Source: Aotearoamyces nothofagi (taxonomy: Eukaryota; Ascomycota; Leotiomycetes; Leotiales; Tympanidaceae). Taken from it: a stretch of DNA of 64,000 nt. Positions 22,202 through 34,160 of the stretch are shown in pieces. The stretch covers positions 62,001 to 126,000 of the forward strand of contig JADDTR010000021.1 of NCBI GenBank assembly GCA_015345905.1, written 5' to 3'. How positions within the stretch are numbered: the stretch's first letter is position 1; the number at the start of each line of letters is the position of its first letter. Position numbers and translations under genes: made by a program. The notes beneath the pieces were generated by a model that saw nothing but the letters and a program-made list of their open reading frames with translations, was not told the origin of the DNA and searched no databases.

Positions 22202-25200
22202 AGGCGTCCTGCGAGGAATCACTCGGCGACAAGTCAGCTTGGAGTCGAAAGAAGGAGAAGCGAGAGATGAAGCATACGAAGCCGAAGTCAGCGCCATGAC
22301 TAAATACACGGCTCTCCAGATCTGTACTGGCCCATCTACTCGGAAATGGAGATGTTTGTGAAATTGGTGGCATCCTTTTCACAAAGGTACTGTAATGTCG
22401 ACGCACGAAAATTGTTTCTAATTTTGTTTTATTATTTACACATCAGAAAGGATGGGCTCGCTGGCGCGTGCATTGGTGGGACATAAACTAAAATAATTCT
22501 AATGGGCATTAGTCTTGTAGAAAGTAGCATGATTTCATAGCATGTGAAAACTTGGAAAACTTCTTGATCCGCGATATGTGTGATACTTTGATTCTTGATT
22601 CTACATACCTCACAGGCTATAGCCGGGTAATTGCAATGATATCAGATTATAGCCATATAGAGCATATGTACAAGACCAAGTTTAACAGCACGTAAAGGAG
22701 GCCAAGAGGTTTGGATATGTGACAGGTGATAGATGGCAGTTGAATCTTGGTGCTTTGCTACCTCACACTCTTTACCCAAGGTGACGCCATAGAAGCCAAG
22801 AACCGGACGAGGTGGGGATGTTATCAGTCTTAACTTCATGTGTGAGAGAAAATAGTTGTGCTGAGCATGCATGTCGAGAGTTCAAAGATTATGCACGATG
22901 ACGGGCAAAATATACGCTTGGCAAGAAACTCGAGTATGCTTGCTCCCTGCCGCCCCTTTTCCCCAAGCTGAACTTTCGAAGGAAGCAGCAGGGATCTAGG
23001 AAGGGCCCCTGCGACATCTGCTGAAGCTCGGGGGGGATGTGCCGGCTGAGTGAGCGACACGGGGCAAGGATTGGCACCGCACACACCTGTGCGTTAGACT
23101 CGAACAGCGCTTCAGAGACCTGAGGCAGTTCTGCAACAACGACGTTGAAACTTGGCTTTGCTGGCAGGAGATGGCATGTTTGATGCTGCTGACAGCGAGG
23201 AACGTGCTACTTGGCAGCACAGGGAGGCTGCCCCGTACGGAGGAAGACGGGTCGGAATCAACTGGGCCGTGTTTGATGAACAGCAGGACATGTTCATCCG
23301 AAGAGAAGCTTTCATGTCAATCCTTACCTTGTTCGTGTCCGAGCCTGGCGGCCACTCACGTGACCCCTCGCCGCTATTGCTATTCACTCTCGACTCCCCA
23401 AGCGATGACCGTGCCTCTTTAAAAATGTCCCATGCAGAGGGAGATAACTGCTAAGCTCCTCGAAGAAAGCTGGGGCTAGAACAGGATTGATGATGCGCAT
23501 ATTAGCTATGCTTGTTGAAATCTGAAGTTCTATTCACATTACGATATCATTAGAGGCAATGCCGACTACTCAGCGATGACGAGAGCTTCTGCTTAGATAG
23601 ACAAGTGTGCACAAGGAATATGCATTCGATTTCCCAACTGTGAACCTACGGTTATGAGCATGTGTACACTGTTGACTAAGGAAGAATCAGTGATCCGGTA
23701 TGTCTGAAAGAGAACTGGCCCACATAGTGCATGTAATACGGAGATACTACGGAGGCGACAAAACAGGCAATTGAGGACAATCGCTATCGTTCACACGGAT
23801 TAGGGCAATGATCACATACCACTCGTCTCTGACTGAAAACCAGAGAGTTTTCAATAAACTCTCACTCTGGCGATAAATAAAAGCCATGCCAGGGGCATAT
23901 AGGAGTTCCGACCAGTTTTAAGTCACAAGCTGGCCACGAGGGGAACGTAGTTTGCCATCCATGACCAGGGATTCGGCATCCAGGTGTGCGACCCTGAGGA
24001 TTTTCATGGCAGGTGAATTGTAGCAGCCACGACTCCTTAGTCTGCGGCAAGAGTCTCAACTAGCCGCCCAGGTAATGGGATACTTACAACCTTCTTCTTC
24101 CGCCGCCTGCATCTGGGTGCAAGCAATGACTGGGCGAGCCAACCTGGTGCCTGGATAATAAGCAGCCAGTGAGCACATGCTCTATCAACGGGGTTTGCAG
24201 TAACATACCGAGCAAACTGGACGAGTGTCATTCAGACAAGATAGTGTGAGTGTCGGATACAGGGTATGCACTATCTTCCCTTCTTACTACGCGTTGTACT
24301 GGATCAAGTCTAGGATTGTCATCTTCGAAGCACCAATATTCGTCGCCTTGGCCCGGACCTCGTCGAAGTTTTCCTGCTGCCCTGTATGAGCAACTCAGCA
24401 GACGGCTTCAAGCCTCGTGCAGGAGCCAGTGAAATGTGCAGCTGGTGTCGAGACAACCTAGACAACGTCAGTCAAGACCATGTAAATACAGCGACTGAAT
24501 AAGACTGACCGGAATAGGCCCAGCAAACTCTGCCTTTTATCTTCGGCAAAATTGATAGAGTGGTAGCAGAAATGATGTCGATGTCGATGCTCCAAGGATG
24601 AGGTTGAACGGAGAGAGGGCTAAAAGCGGCCACAAAGTACGCCGCAGCCAAGACCTTGCTTTACCGATAAGCAGGTGGCAGCCTCGCACACCTCCAAGCC
24701 AAAACAGATCTCGTTCATGTCAGGATTGACGTGTGATCTCCAGCTGCTGCTCCGCCGTTCTATAGGACGCGGTGGGGGAGTCCGCACATGGGAGAGGGTG
24801 GTGTCCAGCCTCCAGCGTCCAGAGCCCAGCGGCAGGACGGCTCCCACGTCTCAGGGCCCGGCTGACAGCCTTGTCCCTAAATTAGGCATTGGCTGACGGG
24901 ACGAAGGCCGAACAGCCACACACCGCCGCGGCAATAGGATAGATAGATGGCCTCTGTCCTGTCTGTCCTGTCTGTCCTGTACCGTGCCATAAGTCGCGGT
25001 CCAGCACGATCTCTCTCACCTCCCCTCGCCACCACTCGTGCCACTCCCCTCTGAGCTCCCCCCAGCAACCCTGCAGATTCCCTGTCGATGCCCTGTAGAT
25101 GCCCACGATGCCCTATAACTCGTACCGTAACGCCTGCCCTGCCGTCCACCCGCCAATTGCGCATCATCGTCTCCACCACACCTCCCCGTCACGACTCGCA

Positions 25201-25794
25201 TTATGCAAGAAATCAGGATCGTCCGCCTCGAGGGCATCCACGACTGGAGATACTTCAGATGCCAAGTGCAAATAGAGTACAAGTACAGGTGCAGGTGCAG
25301 GTACGGCCAGCGCAAGTGAGAGCTGGCCCGTCCATCACAGAAAAATCTTCTCTGACACATCTCTTACATCTACACCAAGAACCTCTTCCCCCTTCCTTGC
25401 CAATTGATTGTTTCTCTTCTCGCGCGATTACTCGCACTGATCTTTGCACTGATCTTTCCGCCTCTCCCATCGTGGGCTATCGCTACCGGAACAGTTGGCG
25501 TTTCTACTTGAAACAGCTTTCTATCGAGCCAGTGCGCTCTAGGACCAACTCCCATACAAGCACTCTATATTTTGTCTAGAACTCATATATTCGCTGCAGT
25601 CATACAGTACATAGCCTGCACTCTTGTTGGAAGCAGCGTGTTCCCCAGTGCCTTTTCATTTCATATTCCGTCGACGATCACTTTCCACAGTCTTTGTGTG
25701 ATTGAGTGAATATACTTCCTACTACCACCTGCAAGTAAAAGGACCAGCAAAATCACAGCCGTCACATCACCCCCTTATCACCCAGCACGCCACA
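22202..25794. other. long intergenic region, no supported gene
   Basis: This 3.6-kb gap has only short frames on both strands (up to about 160 codons) without recognisable motifs. From about 24,600 to 25,790 it is pyrimidine-rich with short repeats, typical of a long fungal promoter and 5' UTR for the gene starting at 25,795. No RNA gene was recognised. Confidence 0.5.
24954..24980. repeat. 9-bp tandem repeat, three copies
   Basis: CTGTCCTGT is repeated three times without interruption, in the presumed upstream region of the gene at 25,795. Confidence 0.8.
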
Positions 25795-27015
25795 ATGCCT
25801 CTTATTTCGAAGGAGTTTCCGGCGGTGGAGAGAGTCCGCGAGTATTCGAGCAGGACCTCGATTGCTAGCTCTCAGCAAGACCGATTTCAAGGAGAATACG
25901 CCGACTTTGAAGAAGTTGAGGAAGATAGCGAGATGGATGATGGTTCGATTCTCAATCGGCCTCGTCCAAAGAAGTCGAAGAAGAACAGTCCTGTTATCAC
26001 TCAGCGAAACGAGCTTCGAGTGTCACGTTTATTTGAGGATTTGACTATTCAGCTCCAATCACTCGAGCAATCATCAGCTCATAACTTGAAGGAGCCATCA
26101 ATAGTCTCTGATCCTCATGAGCTTTACCTGTCGAGCGAAGAAGACGCCTCGGAAAGTGCTGATGATTACGACGAGTCCATCATTGAGCTTGATGTCGATC
26201 GCATGCCACTCTCTCGCTCCTCGAGCTACAGTAGCCAGGAGGTCACTGCTCGTGTTGTCTCCTTCATGTTCGTTGGCAAGCCACAGCTCATCGACATCTT
26301 CTCCTCATCCACCGACAATAGTCCCACCACCGAGCCCGGCCGCTCACAAGAGACCGCAACTAGGCGTACTCCCTCTCCTCTCCGTCTACGCTCTACCTCC
26401 AACACATCGTTCCGACCATCCACACCCCGCACCTCTTCTCTCGCGGCCGCAAAAATGAGCTTCAAACGGCAAAATACCGAGCCCATCCCGCCACTCTCCT
26501 TATTCCCCACCAACAAACCACCGTCTCACTCCTTTCTAAAATCCGACCCCTTTCCAGCCTCAGAAGCCAAGGAGATACGAACCCCATCTTCACCATCCGA
26601 TTCCACTCACCATGTTCCTAAAACGCCTACTGCTATCGCCAACGCCGCCTGGAAAAGCGGAGTCAAAGGCTTCTCCCGTGGCCTCAGCATGGCGAAGCGG
26701 AAGCCAAGCATGGGCAAAATTTACGCCTCTGCCTCTGCAGCAATGAAATCCAGCACCACCTCCTTAACTCCGTCTATATCTTCCGTCTCTATACCTGTCA
26801 CTCCTAGCGTAAAAGGAAAGAAACACCGCGAAATGAGTATCGATTCCATTTCCCTAAGACCGAGCCAAGAGACTGGACCCTTGAGATATGAAGACATCAT
26901 GCGCAACGTCATACGTGTGCCACCGGCACCACCCACCAGCCCGAAGATGCTGAAGATGCGCACAAGTATGTTGGGGATGGGACGCAGAAGGAGCTTGAGG
27001 GGTGCGGTGGCTTAG
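25795..27015 (+). CDS. conserved fungal protein of unknown function
   Basis: A single uninterrupted reading frame of 406 residues starts MPLISKEFPAVERVREY. The upstream frame extends a little further, but this ATG is the first with a good context (CACAATG). Two blocks look folded or conserved: HELYLSSEEDASESADDYDE (about residues 107-126) and EVTARVVSFMFVGKPQLIDI (about 147-166). I recall similar blocks in uncharacterised Pezizomycotina proteins. The rest is Ser/Pro/Thr-rich and basic towards the C-terminus (GMGRRRSLRGAVA), with many SP/TP sites. No membrane segment, signal peptide or catalytic motif is visible. The function is unknown and I do not assign one. Confidence 0.75.
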   Translation: MPLISKEFPAVERVREYSSRTSIASSQQDRFQGEYADFEEVEEDSEMDDGSILNRPRPKKSKKNSPVITQRNELRVSRLFEDLTIQLQSLEQSSAHNLKEPSIVSDPHELYLSSEEDASESADDYDESIIELDVDRMPLSRSSSYSSQEVTARVVSFMFVGKPQLIDIFSSSTDNSPTTEPGRSQETATRRTPSPLRLRSTSNTSFRPSTPRTSSLAAAKMSFKRQNTEPIPPLSLFPTNKPPSHSFLKSDPFPASEAKEIRTPSSPSDSTHHVPKTPTAIANAAWKSGVKGFSRGLSMAKRKPSMGKIYASASAAMKSSTTSLTPSISSVSIPVTPSVKGKKHREMSIDSISLRPSQETGPLRYEDIMRNVIRVPPAPPTSPKMLKMRTSMLGMGRRRSLRGAVA

Positions 27016-28423
27016 ATACTCTTATGACATGTCTTATTATTGCGAGCGTTATGATTGTGTTTTTGTCATGGCGTTCGGGTTGGGTGGGAAAGCAATGTAC
27101 CATTTACTGTTGTTGGTATTGCCATTATTGTTGTGAAATACGAATAATGTCGTGAAGCGAGGTCTTGTGTCGTGCCAAGTATGTAACAGACTGCAATAGT
27201 AAATGAGATTCGACCTAATGACAATACGCTCCATGCCATGCTGAGAGATTATGCTGTAGCTACTCAAACTAGATCAAGACCTCGTCAATTATCAGTGAAG
27301 ATTTCTGGACCGAATTAAGGACAGGGTTCAGTATATCAATCGCACAGCTCGAGACATCATCGAGAGTAGTGTCCACGTACCCCATGACCGCAATCAATTT
27401 GCCGTCTAGCCCAAACTCTGCTCGATTACCCAAATGGCTAGCCTATAATGCCTTTCTCGATCGACTCCACGGGATATATCTATCGAATCCATGAGCAACC
27501 GTTATCACGCCGCTGCAGAAGTCGGCACCACTGTCCAAGATCACCCAAGCAGAACTCCACCGACGGCAGATCTATCACCGGGATTTTCCAAACGAGCCAA
27601 GGAACGGAAGGTCTAGATATATAAACAGGACAGCCGATTTAGGAGATTTCATACTCAAACGCATGAATGACTGGAGGGAGAAAGCCCTGTACTGTACTTG
27701 TGTAGTAGTCTCGAACCGAGTATACCAATTGCAAGAACTGCAACAGTTAACGCGAGGCGGTTCCTAGAAGAAAAGGGGACGAAATTCTCGATGCCCTGAT
27801 ACAAGCGTGGAGATGTGTTCTTTGTCGTCATAGGCTAGCTTCTGTTGTTGTTGTTGTTGTTGCGTTCTCGCCGCCGTCTGAACTGCTTGTGGTCGTTTTG
27901 CGCTTCACTACGGGTGCGCTTGAGTTTGCGAGGTCTTTGTATGGCCCTTCTGCAGCTACACGGGGGATGGCTGGTGTGTAACCCTTAATGGCTTTGTCGA
28001 CGAGGTATTTGTGAGATTGTGAGAAACGTATATTTTTTTCTGCTGTTGGAGCTTTTAACCTATATTTAGAAAAATACTCCGTCTGAGCCTAATCTCTAGC
28101 TAGAATTCACTCAGCTATTTTCTCTACAAAAGCTAGCTCAACGTGATCGTGGTAATAAGTAGCTCACATTGGCATGCTTTGTAAAGCCATTAATGTCCTT
28201 TAGTGGTGTATATGAAGTTGTCCTATGATACAGCTTTAATGTTACACCTATTCTCTACCTTCAGAAAGGTTATTTTGCCCTCCATCAACGAATCATGCTT
28301 TATCCCATGTATACCATGAGGCTTATGATGACAACGCTCCGCATGCCATCCTATAACGCCATGCAAAGGAGCCTGTAAATGCTGAACTTGATAAAACACC
28401 CATTAAACTCCGTCCATATATCT
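27016..28423. other. intergenic region with (TTG)6 microsatellite
   Basis: This gap separates two converging genes. A TTG microsatellite lies at 27,844-27,862. The interval 28,020-28,340 is AT-rich. No frame of convincing length or composition is present. Confidence 0.5.
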
Positions 28424-31400
28424 CTATTGCATTGCAATAGGTCCAGTAGTACTGGCAGTAGGCTCTGCACTCGGAGCCGTAACCTGCTGTCGCTTGGCTT
28501 CAGGTACCATGTCGTCACCTTCAGGAGCACGCTTCCTTTCTTTCTCCTTAGCGGCAGTCTCTTTATGTAATGCTCGTCGAGCCTCCTTGTCACGCTTCTC
28601 GTTCTCCTTCCGTAGAGCTTTCGATTCGAATTCATGCCAGTCGCCTTCCAATGTTTGAAGTCTGATACGGATTAGTAAGATACAGTAGCAGTGAGATGAA
28701 AATGAGAACTTACTCTATAGCTTGCTTTGAAGCCGGATCCTCCGTGGTGAAATACGGATGCTCTAGAACATCAGATGCTGTCGGGCGCTTTGCAGGATCA
28801 TATTGAAACATTGCCTCGAGGAGCTCATATGCAGCAGGAGTAACGCGTTCTTTATATTTTTCGGCAAATACATTTGTTCGCTTTGCTGATGGGCGAAGCA
28901 ATTCAAACCAAGCCATATCGACAAGGCCTGGCCAGTCGCGTTTATTTGGAGTTCCGAGTATTGCATAGATCTTTTCAAGCTGGCTGATTTCTCCACCATC
29001 ACCAGGGAAGATCGCATGTCTAGTGAAAATTTCCACAAGAACGCAAGCAGCGCTCCATATGTCGACAGCAGGTCCATATTGCGTCTCACCAAGTAGGAGT
29101 TCTGGCGAACGATACCAAATAGTGATAACGCGATTGGTATAATCAAGCTGACGACGTTTGGCGTAAAACCGAGCTAGGCCAAAGTCCGCAAGTTTCAGCT
29201 GCCCTTCGTTGCTAACTAGGATGTTGGCAGCCTTGATGTCACGATGGAGAACCCCACGCCGGTGAAGATAATCAAGACCTTCAAAAAGCTGTTTGGCCAG
29301 GTGTTTCTTATGTGCAGGCTCCAACTTAAAGGTGGGGTGGTTGAGTAGGCCCGTTAAATCGTGAGACAGGTACTCGAAGACCATAAAACAGTCATTCTTC
29401 TCAACCATCACTTCTTGCAGATTGACAACATTGGGATGCTTCAATGACTGCAGTAATTTTATCTCCCTAACAGCAGTGACGGGGAAACCATCACGCTCGC
29501 CTTCCATGCGGATCTTCTTTAAGGCCACTAACTTCTTGGTATAGACATGTATTGCTTTGAAGACTTTTCCGTACGTACCCGAACCAACAACAGACCCATT
29601 ACCAGGTTTTCGAAAATATACCGAGTCGGACGCCGCAAATTCAGTTGGCAGAGTTGGCCGTTGTTTGAGTCGCTTCATTATTTTCTTGATCTTTCGAGGT
29701 TGAGGCGTTGGGCGCGGCTCTCGGTTATCGAGTTTATTATCTTGTCGACTATCTTGCCGATTATCTTGTCGACTATCTTGCCGATTATCAGGTCGATTAT
29801 CTAGTCGATTATCAGGTCGATTATCTGGTCGAATATCTGGTCGAATATCTGGTCGAATATCTGGTCGATTATCTGGTCGATGATCTGATCGATGATCTGA
29901 TCGATAATCTGGCCGGTGATCAGATCGATGATCAGATCTACCCCTCACTGATGCTGGCTCAGTAGGAACAGTCCTTGAAGAGAAGTTTCGGTCAAAGTTG
30001 CCGCGGGTAGGAGGATCTTGGTAGAAAGGTACTGCGTTAAGCTTTTGTGAGATCTCCGGTTTGGGTGCTGTGGCAGGTGCCTTTGAAGATGCTTTGAAGG
30101 CGAAACTGAACTTATTGGACTGGGGGCCTGTAGGTGGTGGCCGACTTGGCGGTGGCATTGTTTCGTCGTCATTAGACTTTTTAGCTGTATCCTCAACTTG
30201 TAGGTCTTTCGAAGGCCGGAAGAGGTCGTCATCGTCATCGTCGTCGTCTGCTTCTGGAGGAGGTTGCTGCTGCTGTTGTTGCGGGCTAGCATGCTGTGAA
30301 GCCGGCTGAGGTGGATATTGCGGTGAAGAAGCATGCTGGGGTGTAGCACTACCGGAGTGATTGTGTTGCCCTCGACCAGCACCCCCTTGATTATTGTTGG
30401 CATTCCAATGTAAATTCTGGAAATTCCCCCCGCGGCCTCTAAATGCACCCCTAGGAGGGCCCTGCTGATTCCCACGGAAGCCTCGTCCACCACCACGGAA
30501 GTTGTGAGGTTGATGACTGTGCTGCATCGGCCCGCCAGGTCCGGGGTATTGCGGAGAATGGCTTTGTTGAGTATAGTAGTGAGCTTGTGGGCCATTTGCT
30601 GGGGCATAGCCGCCTTGAGGATAATTTGTCGGATATTGACTAATAGCTGTTAGATTTCATTCTTATGTTTTGGAAGTTGGCATCTCGATGACTTACTGTT
30701 GAGGTGAGAATTGCTGTTGTTGACCACTCCATCCTCCCCTACCAGCTGAGTATGGAGATTGGGGTTGTGGAGAGCCATGGTAGGAAGAATTTGGGGTTAA
30801 ATGTTGCGGGGATTGCGAGTACTGGCGAGTATCTATTGGTGGCCGTTGAGCCTGGTTAAACTGTGGCTTCAGAGGAAAAGCTGCTTGCATCTGCAGATTT
30901 GGATTATGATATCCAGGTTGCGGACCAAAGTTACCTCTTCCAGCCATCTTTGTATCGTCTACTTCGATGCTGTCCACTGAAGAGGCAGACAGTCCACCTC
31001 GATTATTTCTCGGAGGACCCGGTCGATACTCGTCTCGTGATGTCCGATCGTGTTTGGGATGACTTGGGGATTGCCCACGAGGTCCTCGAGGGCCCCGAGG
31101 AGGCGATGTTGGTCGTGAACGCCCAGTGGGTTCGTAACGATCGAGATCAGGCGAATGGCGATCAGAATGAAGCCTCCTTGGCCTGTTATCAGATGGCTTA
31201 CTAGGAGGTGAGAGGCCACGATTTGCTGATCCACGATCGGGATTTCGCAGAGGACTTCTACTGCGCTTCCGAGATTCCGCGTTACGTCCACGAGGTGGAG
31301 TTCTATCACGCGAGGCTACTCTGTCTCGGCGGGGAGAGGGAGAGCGTTTTCGCTTTTCGTAATTTGTCGACCTATGGTGATCTTTGCCCTTCTCCGCTAT

Positions 31401-31961
31401 GTTCGTGGATGAGGTCCTATGACGAGGCGAAAGAGTTCGGATTGGAGAGTGGTCTCGTCGAGTGCGGTCTACTTTCGAAGGTACCGCCGTGTCTGATTCC
31501 AAACGTGTTGAACTCCGGCTCCTGGCTCTTCTTGATCGCTTGTGATGTGACCGATCTCTCGAGGGACTTCGGCTCTTGTGGCTCTTTGCCGGAGGTGCTG
31601 CGTGATGGTCACGACGCTTTGGTTTGCCCGAGCTTCGCGTGTCTAGCAACTCACGGCCTCTGTTTCTCTCACGAAAATCTTCTCGAGAATCTCTGATGGG
31701 GGAGCGAGATGACGGGCGCCGGCGGTCTCCACTGTACTCTCTACGCCTAATCTTTGACTCTGGGCTAGGGGCAGACTTCACCACGCCTCGATCTCTGGGC
31801 TTGACGTCCCTGTCGCTGTCTAGCCTGCGTCCTATTGGCGAAGGTGATCTGCGCGGGCGGTTGACTCCTCGATCAACTCTACCTCGTTCTCTTCGGTCGT
31901 CACCGTGGCTCCAGCTGTCTTTCATTGCATCATCTCGTGTGGTGAAATGTATTGGAGGCAT
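28424..31961 (-). CDS. CTK1: Ctk1/CDK12-like CTD kinase with N-terminal RS domain
   Basis: The catalytic subunit of CTDK-I phosphorylates Ser2 of the RNA polymerase II C-terminal domain during elongation. Three exons, 31961-30697, 30639-28714 and 28661-28424, join in frame to 1142 residues. The first 290 or so residues are Arg/Ser-rich (SRSPSRDRSHHKRSRRARSR), as in metazoan CDK12/13. A Gly/Gln/Pro-rich stretch with RGG motifs follows, then the Arg/Asp repeat. The kinase domain (about 758-1060) has GSGTYGKVFKA, the PVTAVRE form of the cyclin-binding PSTAIRE helix, HRDIKAANILV, DFGLA and the activation loop YTNRVITIWYRSPELLLG with its conserved Thr-less TxR context. The C-tail after the last intron (TLEGDWHEFESKALRKE) matches the family. 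PxTAxRE separates Ctk1/CDK12 from Bur1/Cdk9. The Met at 31961 is the first in frame; a spliced upstream frame ends just before it. Confidence 0.93.
29715..29940. repeat. coding minisatellite (12-bp unit) in CTK1
   Basis: About eighteen imperfect 12-bp units of the type ATCTGGTCGATT lie inside the CTK1 coding region. On the minus strand they encode four-residue units such as DNRP, DIRP, DHRS and DNRQ. The unit length is a multiple of three, so copy number can change without breaking the frame. Confidence 0.85.
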
Positions 31962-31966
31962 GTCGC

Positions 31967-32275
31967 TCAATCCACGAGAGATTTACCTAAGTATCGGCGG
32001 CGCGGCTCTGCTGCACTAACCGAGAATTGGGTCCCGCAAAGACAAGGACCAACCACAAATCGCAGTAGTGACCAAATATCCAACAAGATAAGGAAAGAAT
32101 TTGCTTGAGATCGATCCCTCTGGCAAGTAAACTTACCGGGAGACGGTTTATAATAAGTGTTGCAAGTGAATAATTGTAAGTGTTCAACTTGACGTCGAAG
32201 TCGCATATTGCAGAGATGTTCGCGTTCTCTCTCGCTCACCCGCCTTTTAAGCGACGTGACTTCCGCCTCCGCCAT
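31967..32275 (-). other. possible spliced upstream ORF of CTK1 (52 codons)
   Basis: An ATG at 32275 opens a frame (MAEAEVTSLKRRVSERERE). A good intron, donor GTAAGT at 32136 and acceptor ACTTAG at 31987, joins it to a short exon, giving 52 residues ending GKSLVD. The stop at 31967-31969 lies 5 bases before the CTK1 ATG at 31961. It may be a uORF regulating CTK1 or a chance frame in a spliced 5' UTR. Confidence 0.4.
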
Positions 32276-34160
32276 TTGTTAGATGTTGTAGTACAGTCTC
32301 ACGAGCACAGTTATCTACGATATGCAAAAGGTAAGAACCCTCTGGAAAAGCACGTGCGGCCTGTTAAACAACGACCACCCCATTCCACCTGGCATGGTCA
32401 GTCCCGACCGCGAGAGAGGGTTTGCCAATTTTCGAGCCATGCTGTATCCTGCCTGCTTGACAATCCATCCATGATGATGGCCCCATAGCCAGCATCTTGA
32501 ATTATTTCGTGTTCCAATATATGCGGGGGACCTCCAAGTCCTCTTGCTGTCGGAAATCAATGTCTCCACGCAATGGGCGACGTAGAGATGTTGCCAAAGC
32601 AATAGTGGCGTGCCACTGAAAATAACTTGACAAGTTAATCCATACACAAACAAGCCCATTGTAACACGGGTCAAGGCAGAAAACGCGTGCTTGAGCTTTA
32701 GAGAACAAGTAGTCGTCACATAGCCCATCGATATGGAGATAGCTTCTGCAGACATGACACCACCGTGGAAGCTCGTCAAGGGAGCGAGACTTCGATGTCG
32801 ATGGTAGCTTCGACGGCTGTAGTCTCAGGTTATGATCGCGCTCACACATGTCAGTCAGTTTGTGAAGGGCCCCAGATCATCCAGACATCATTGCCATGCT
32901 CTGCAGAGTGGCTTCCACTTCACTCTACAGAGAACACCTATACCAATAATGAAGAGCCCCAAAAAGCCTATCCCCTTATGCATCTCAACTGTTCGCATGC
33001 CCATACTGTCTATCGGCTGGGAACGAGAAAAGGCTTCGCAAACAATCATGCCTGGTGGTCTGCACGCGTGATCGTCGGTTGAAACACTGTTGGGTTGCCA
33101 CAGAGCAAGAGTGAGGCTAGGTATAGGCACGCAGTTTCGTAATCAAGAACTGGTGCAAGACAGCCTCAAAAACATCCTCCTGCAATGCAAATCCATCGAG
33201 GTTGTCGTTAATCCTTGCGTCGCCATGATTGTCGCCATGATCATGACTCTGTCGGAAGCGCGGTGAGTGGATCAGCGAATCCGCACCAGGAACATCCAAA
33301 CAATGCGTTGTCCATTAGCTGTATCTGACATTCTTTCTACAAGAAGCTTGCATGGGGTTGCAAATCCGATCTGGCATATACTCGATATCGAACATGAGGT
33401 TGACTAGGTCGAGTTGTGCTCAGATTCTCGCGGTCTTCGAAGTACGCAGTACCTCGCTTAAGACTTGTTTTCAGCCTCACTAAACAGCCGCGTAACACCG
33501 CGCTAATCGCTTCCGACAGGTCGTGGGTCCTTCCAAGACGACTCTGGTATTGCGTTGCTTCAGTACAGAATGATAATTACCGGGCAGATTTTAGATGGGA
33601 GCTGTTGTATACAGAATTCAGCATTGGTCTCCACCTCTAGTATATCTTCCTAAATTGCTTACCTTCTTTTCTGCCATAGTTACATCAAGTGCCAAACTGG
33701 TCGCGAAGGTCCTGTACTGTAATCGAAGACATTTATCGGATTCTTATTTATTATGAGACATCTATATTGAAGAGAGGGCCCAGTTCTGCTGAGCCGTGCC
33801 CAGTTCTGCTGAGCCGTGCCCAGAAGTGAATCTCTACAACGATGGGCCACCCGACAACTATTGCGACGTGCTCCCTAGATCAACTATTAGCAATATTTGG
33901 TAGGAAGTCTCCAATTCCAATATCACTTTCGCTCTAGCACCGGCTACCACGTTGGAAGAGTCATAATTACTGAATTGCATCATCACATCAGCATATCTAT
34001 CCGTAATGTTGTCAGCTAGCTACGCAAGTGCAAATGCCTGAGAGCCCTAAAGAGATCTTCGATTTATAAGACTGTTTAACTGTATACCTTAAGGTATTCA
34101 TACAAACCCTAGTTCGCTTGATCTAACAATCAAATACTGGACATCCCTCATTACAAAGCA
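32276..34160. other. intergenic region, nothing recognised
   Basis: Several frames of 100-155 codons overlap on both strands without coding composition or motifs. A 20-bp direct repeat sits at 33,781-33,820. The last 150 bases are probably the 3' UTR of the F-box gene. Confidence 0.5.
33781..33820. repeat. 20-bp direct tandem repeat, two copies
   Basis: CAGTTCTGCTGAGCCGTGCC is repeated exactly twice, back to back, in intergenic sequence. Confidence 0.85.

Noticed and set aside
30863-31696. Plus-strand frames of 113-162 codons opposite the CTK1 N-terminus
   Set aside because: Antisense shadows of the Arg/Ser-rich coding sequence; no independent motif or start context.
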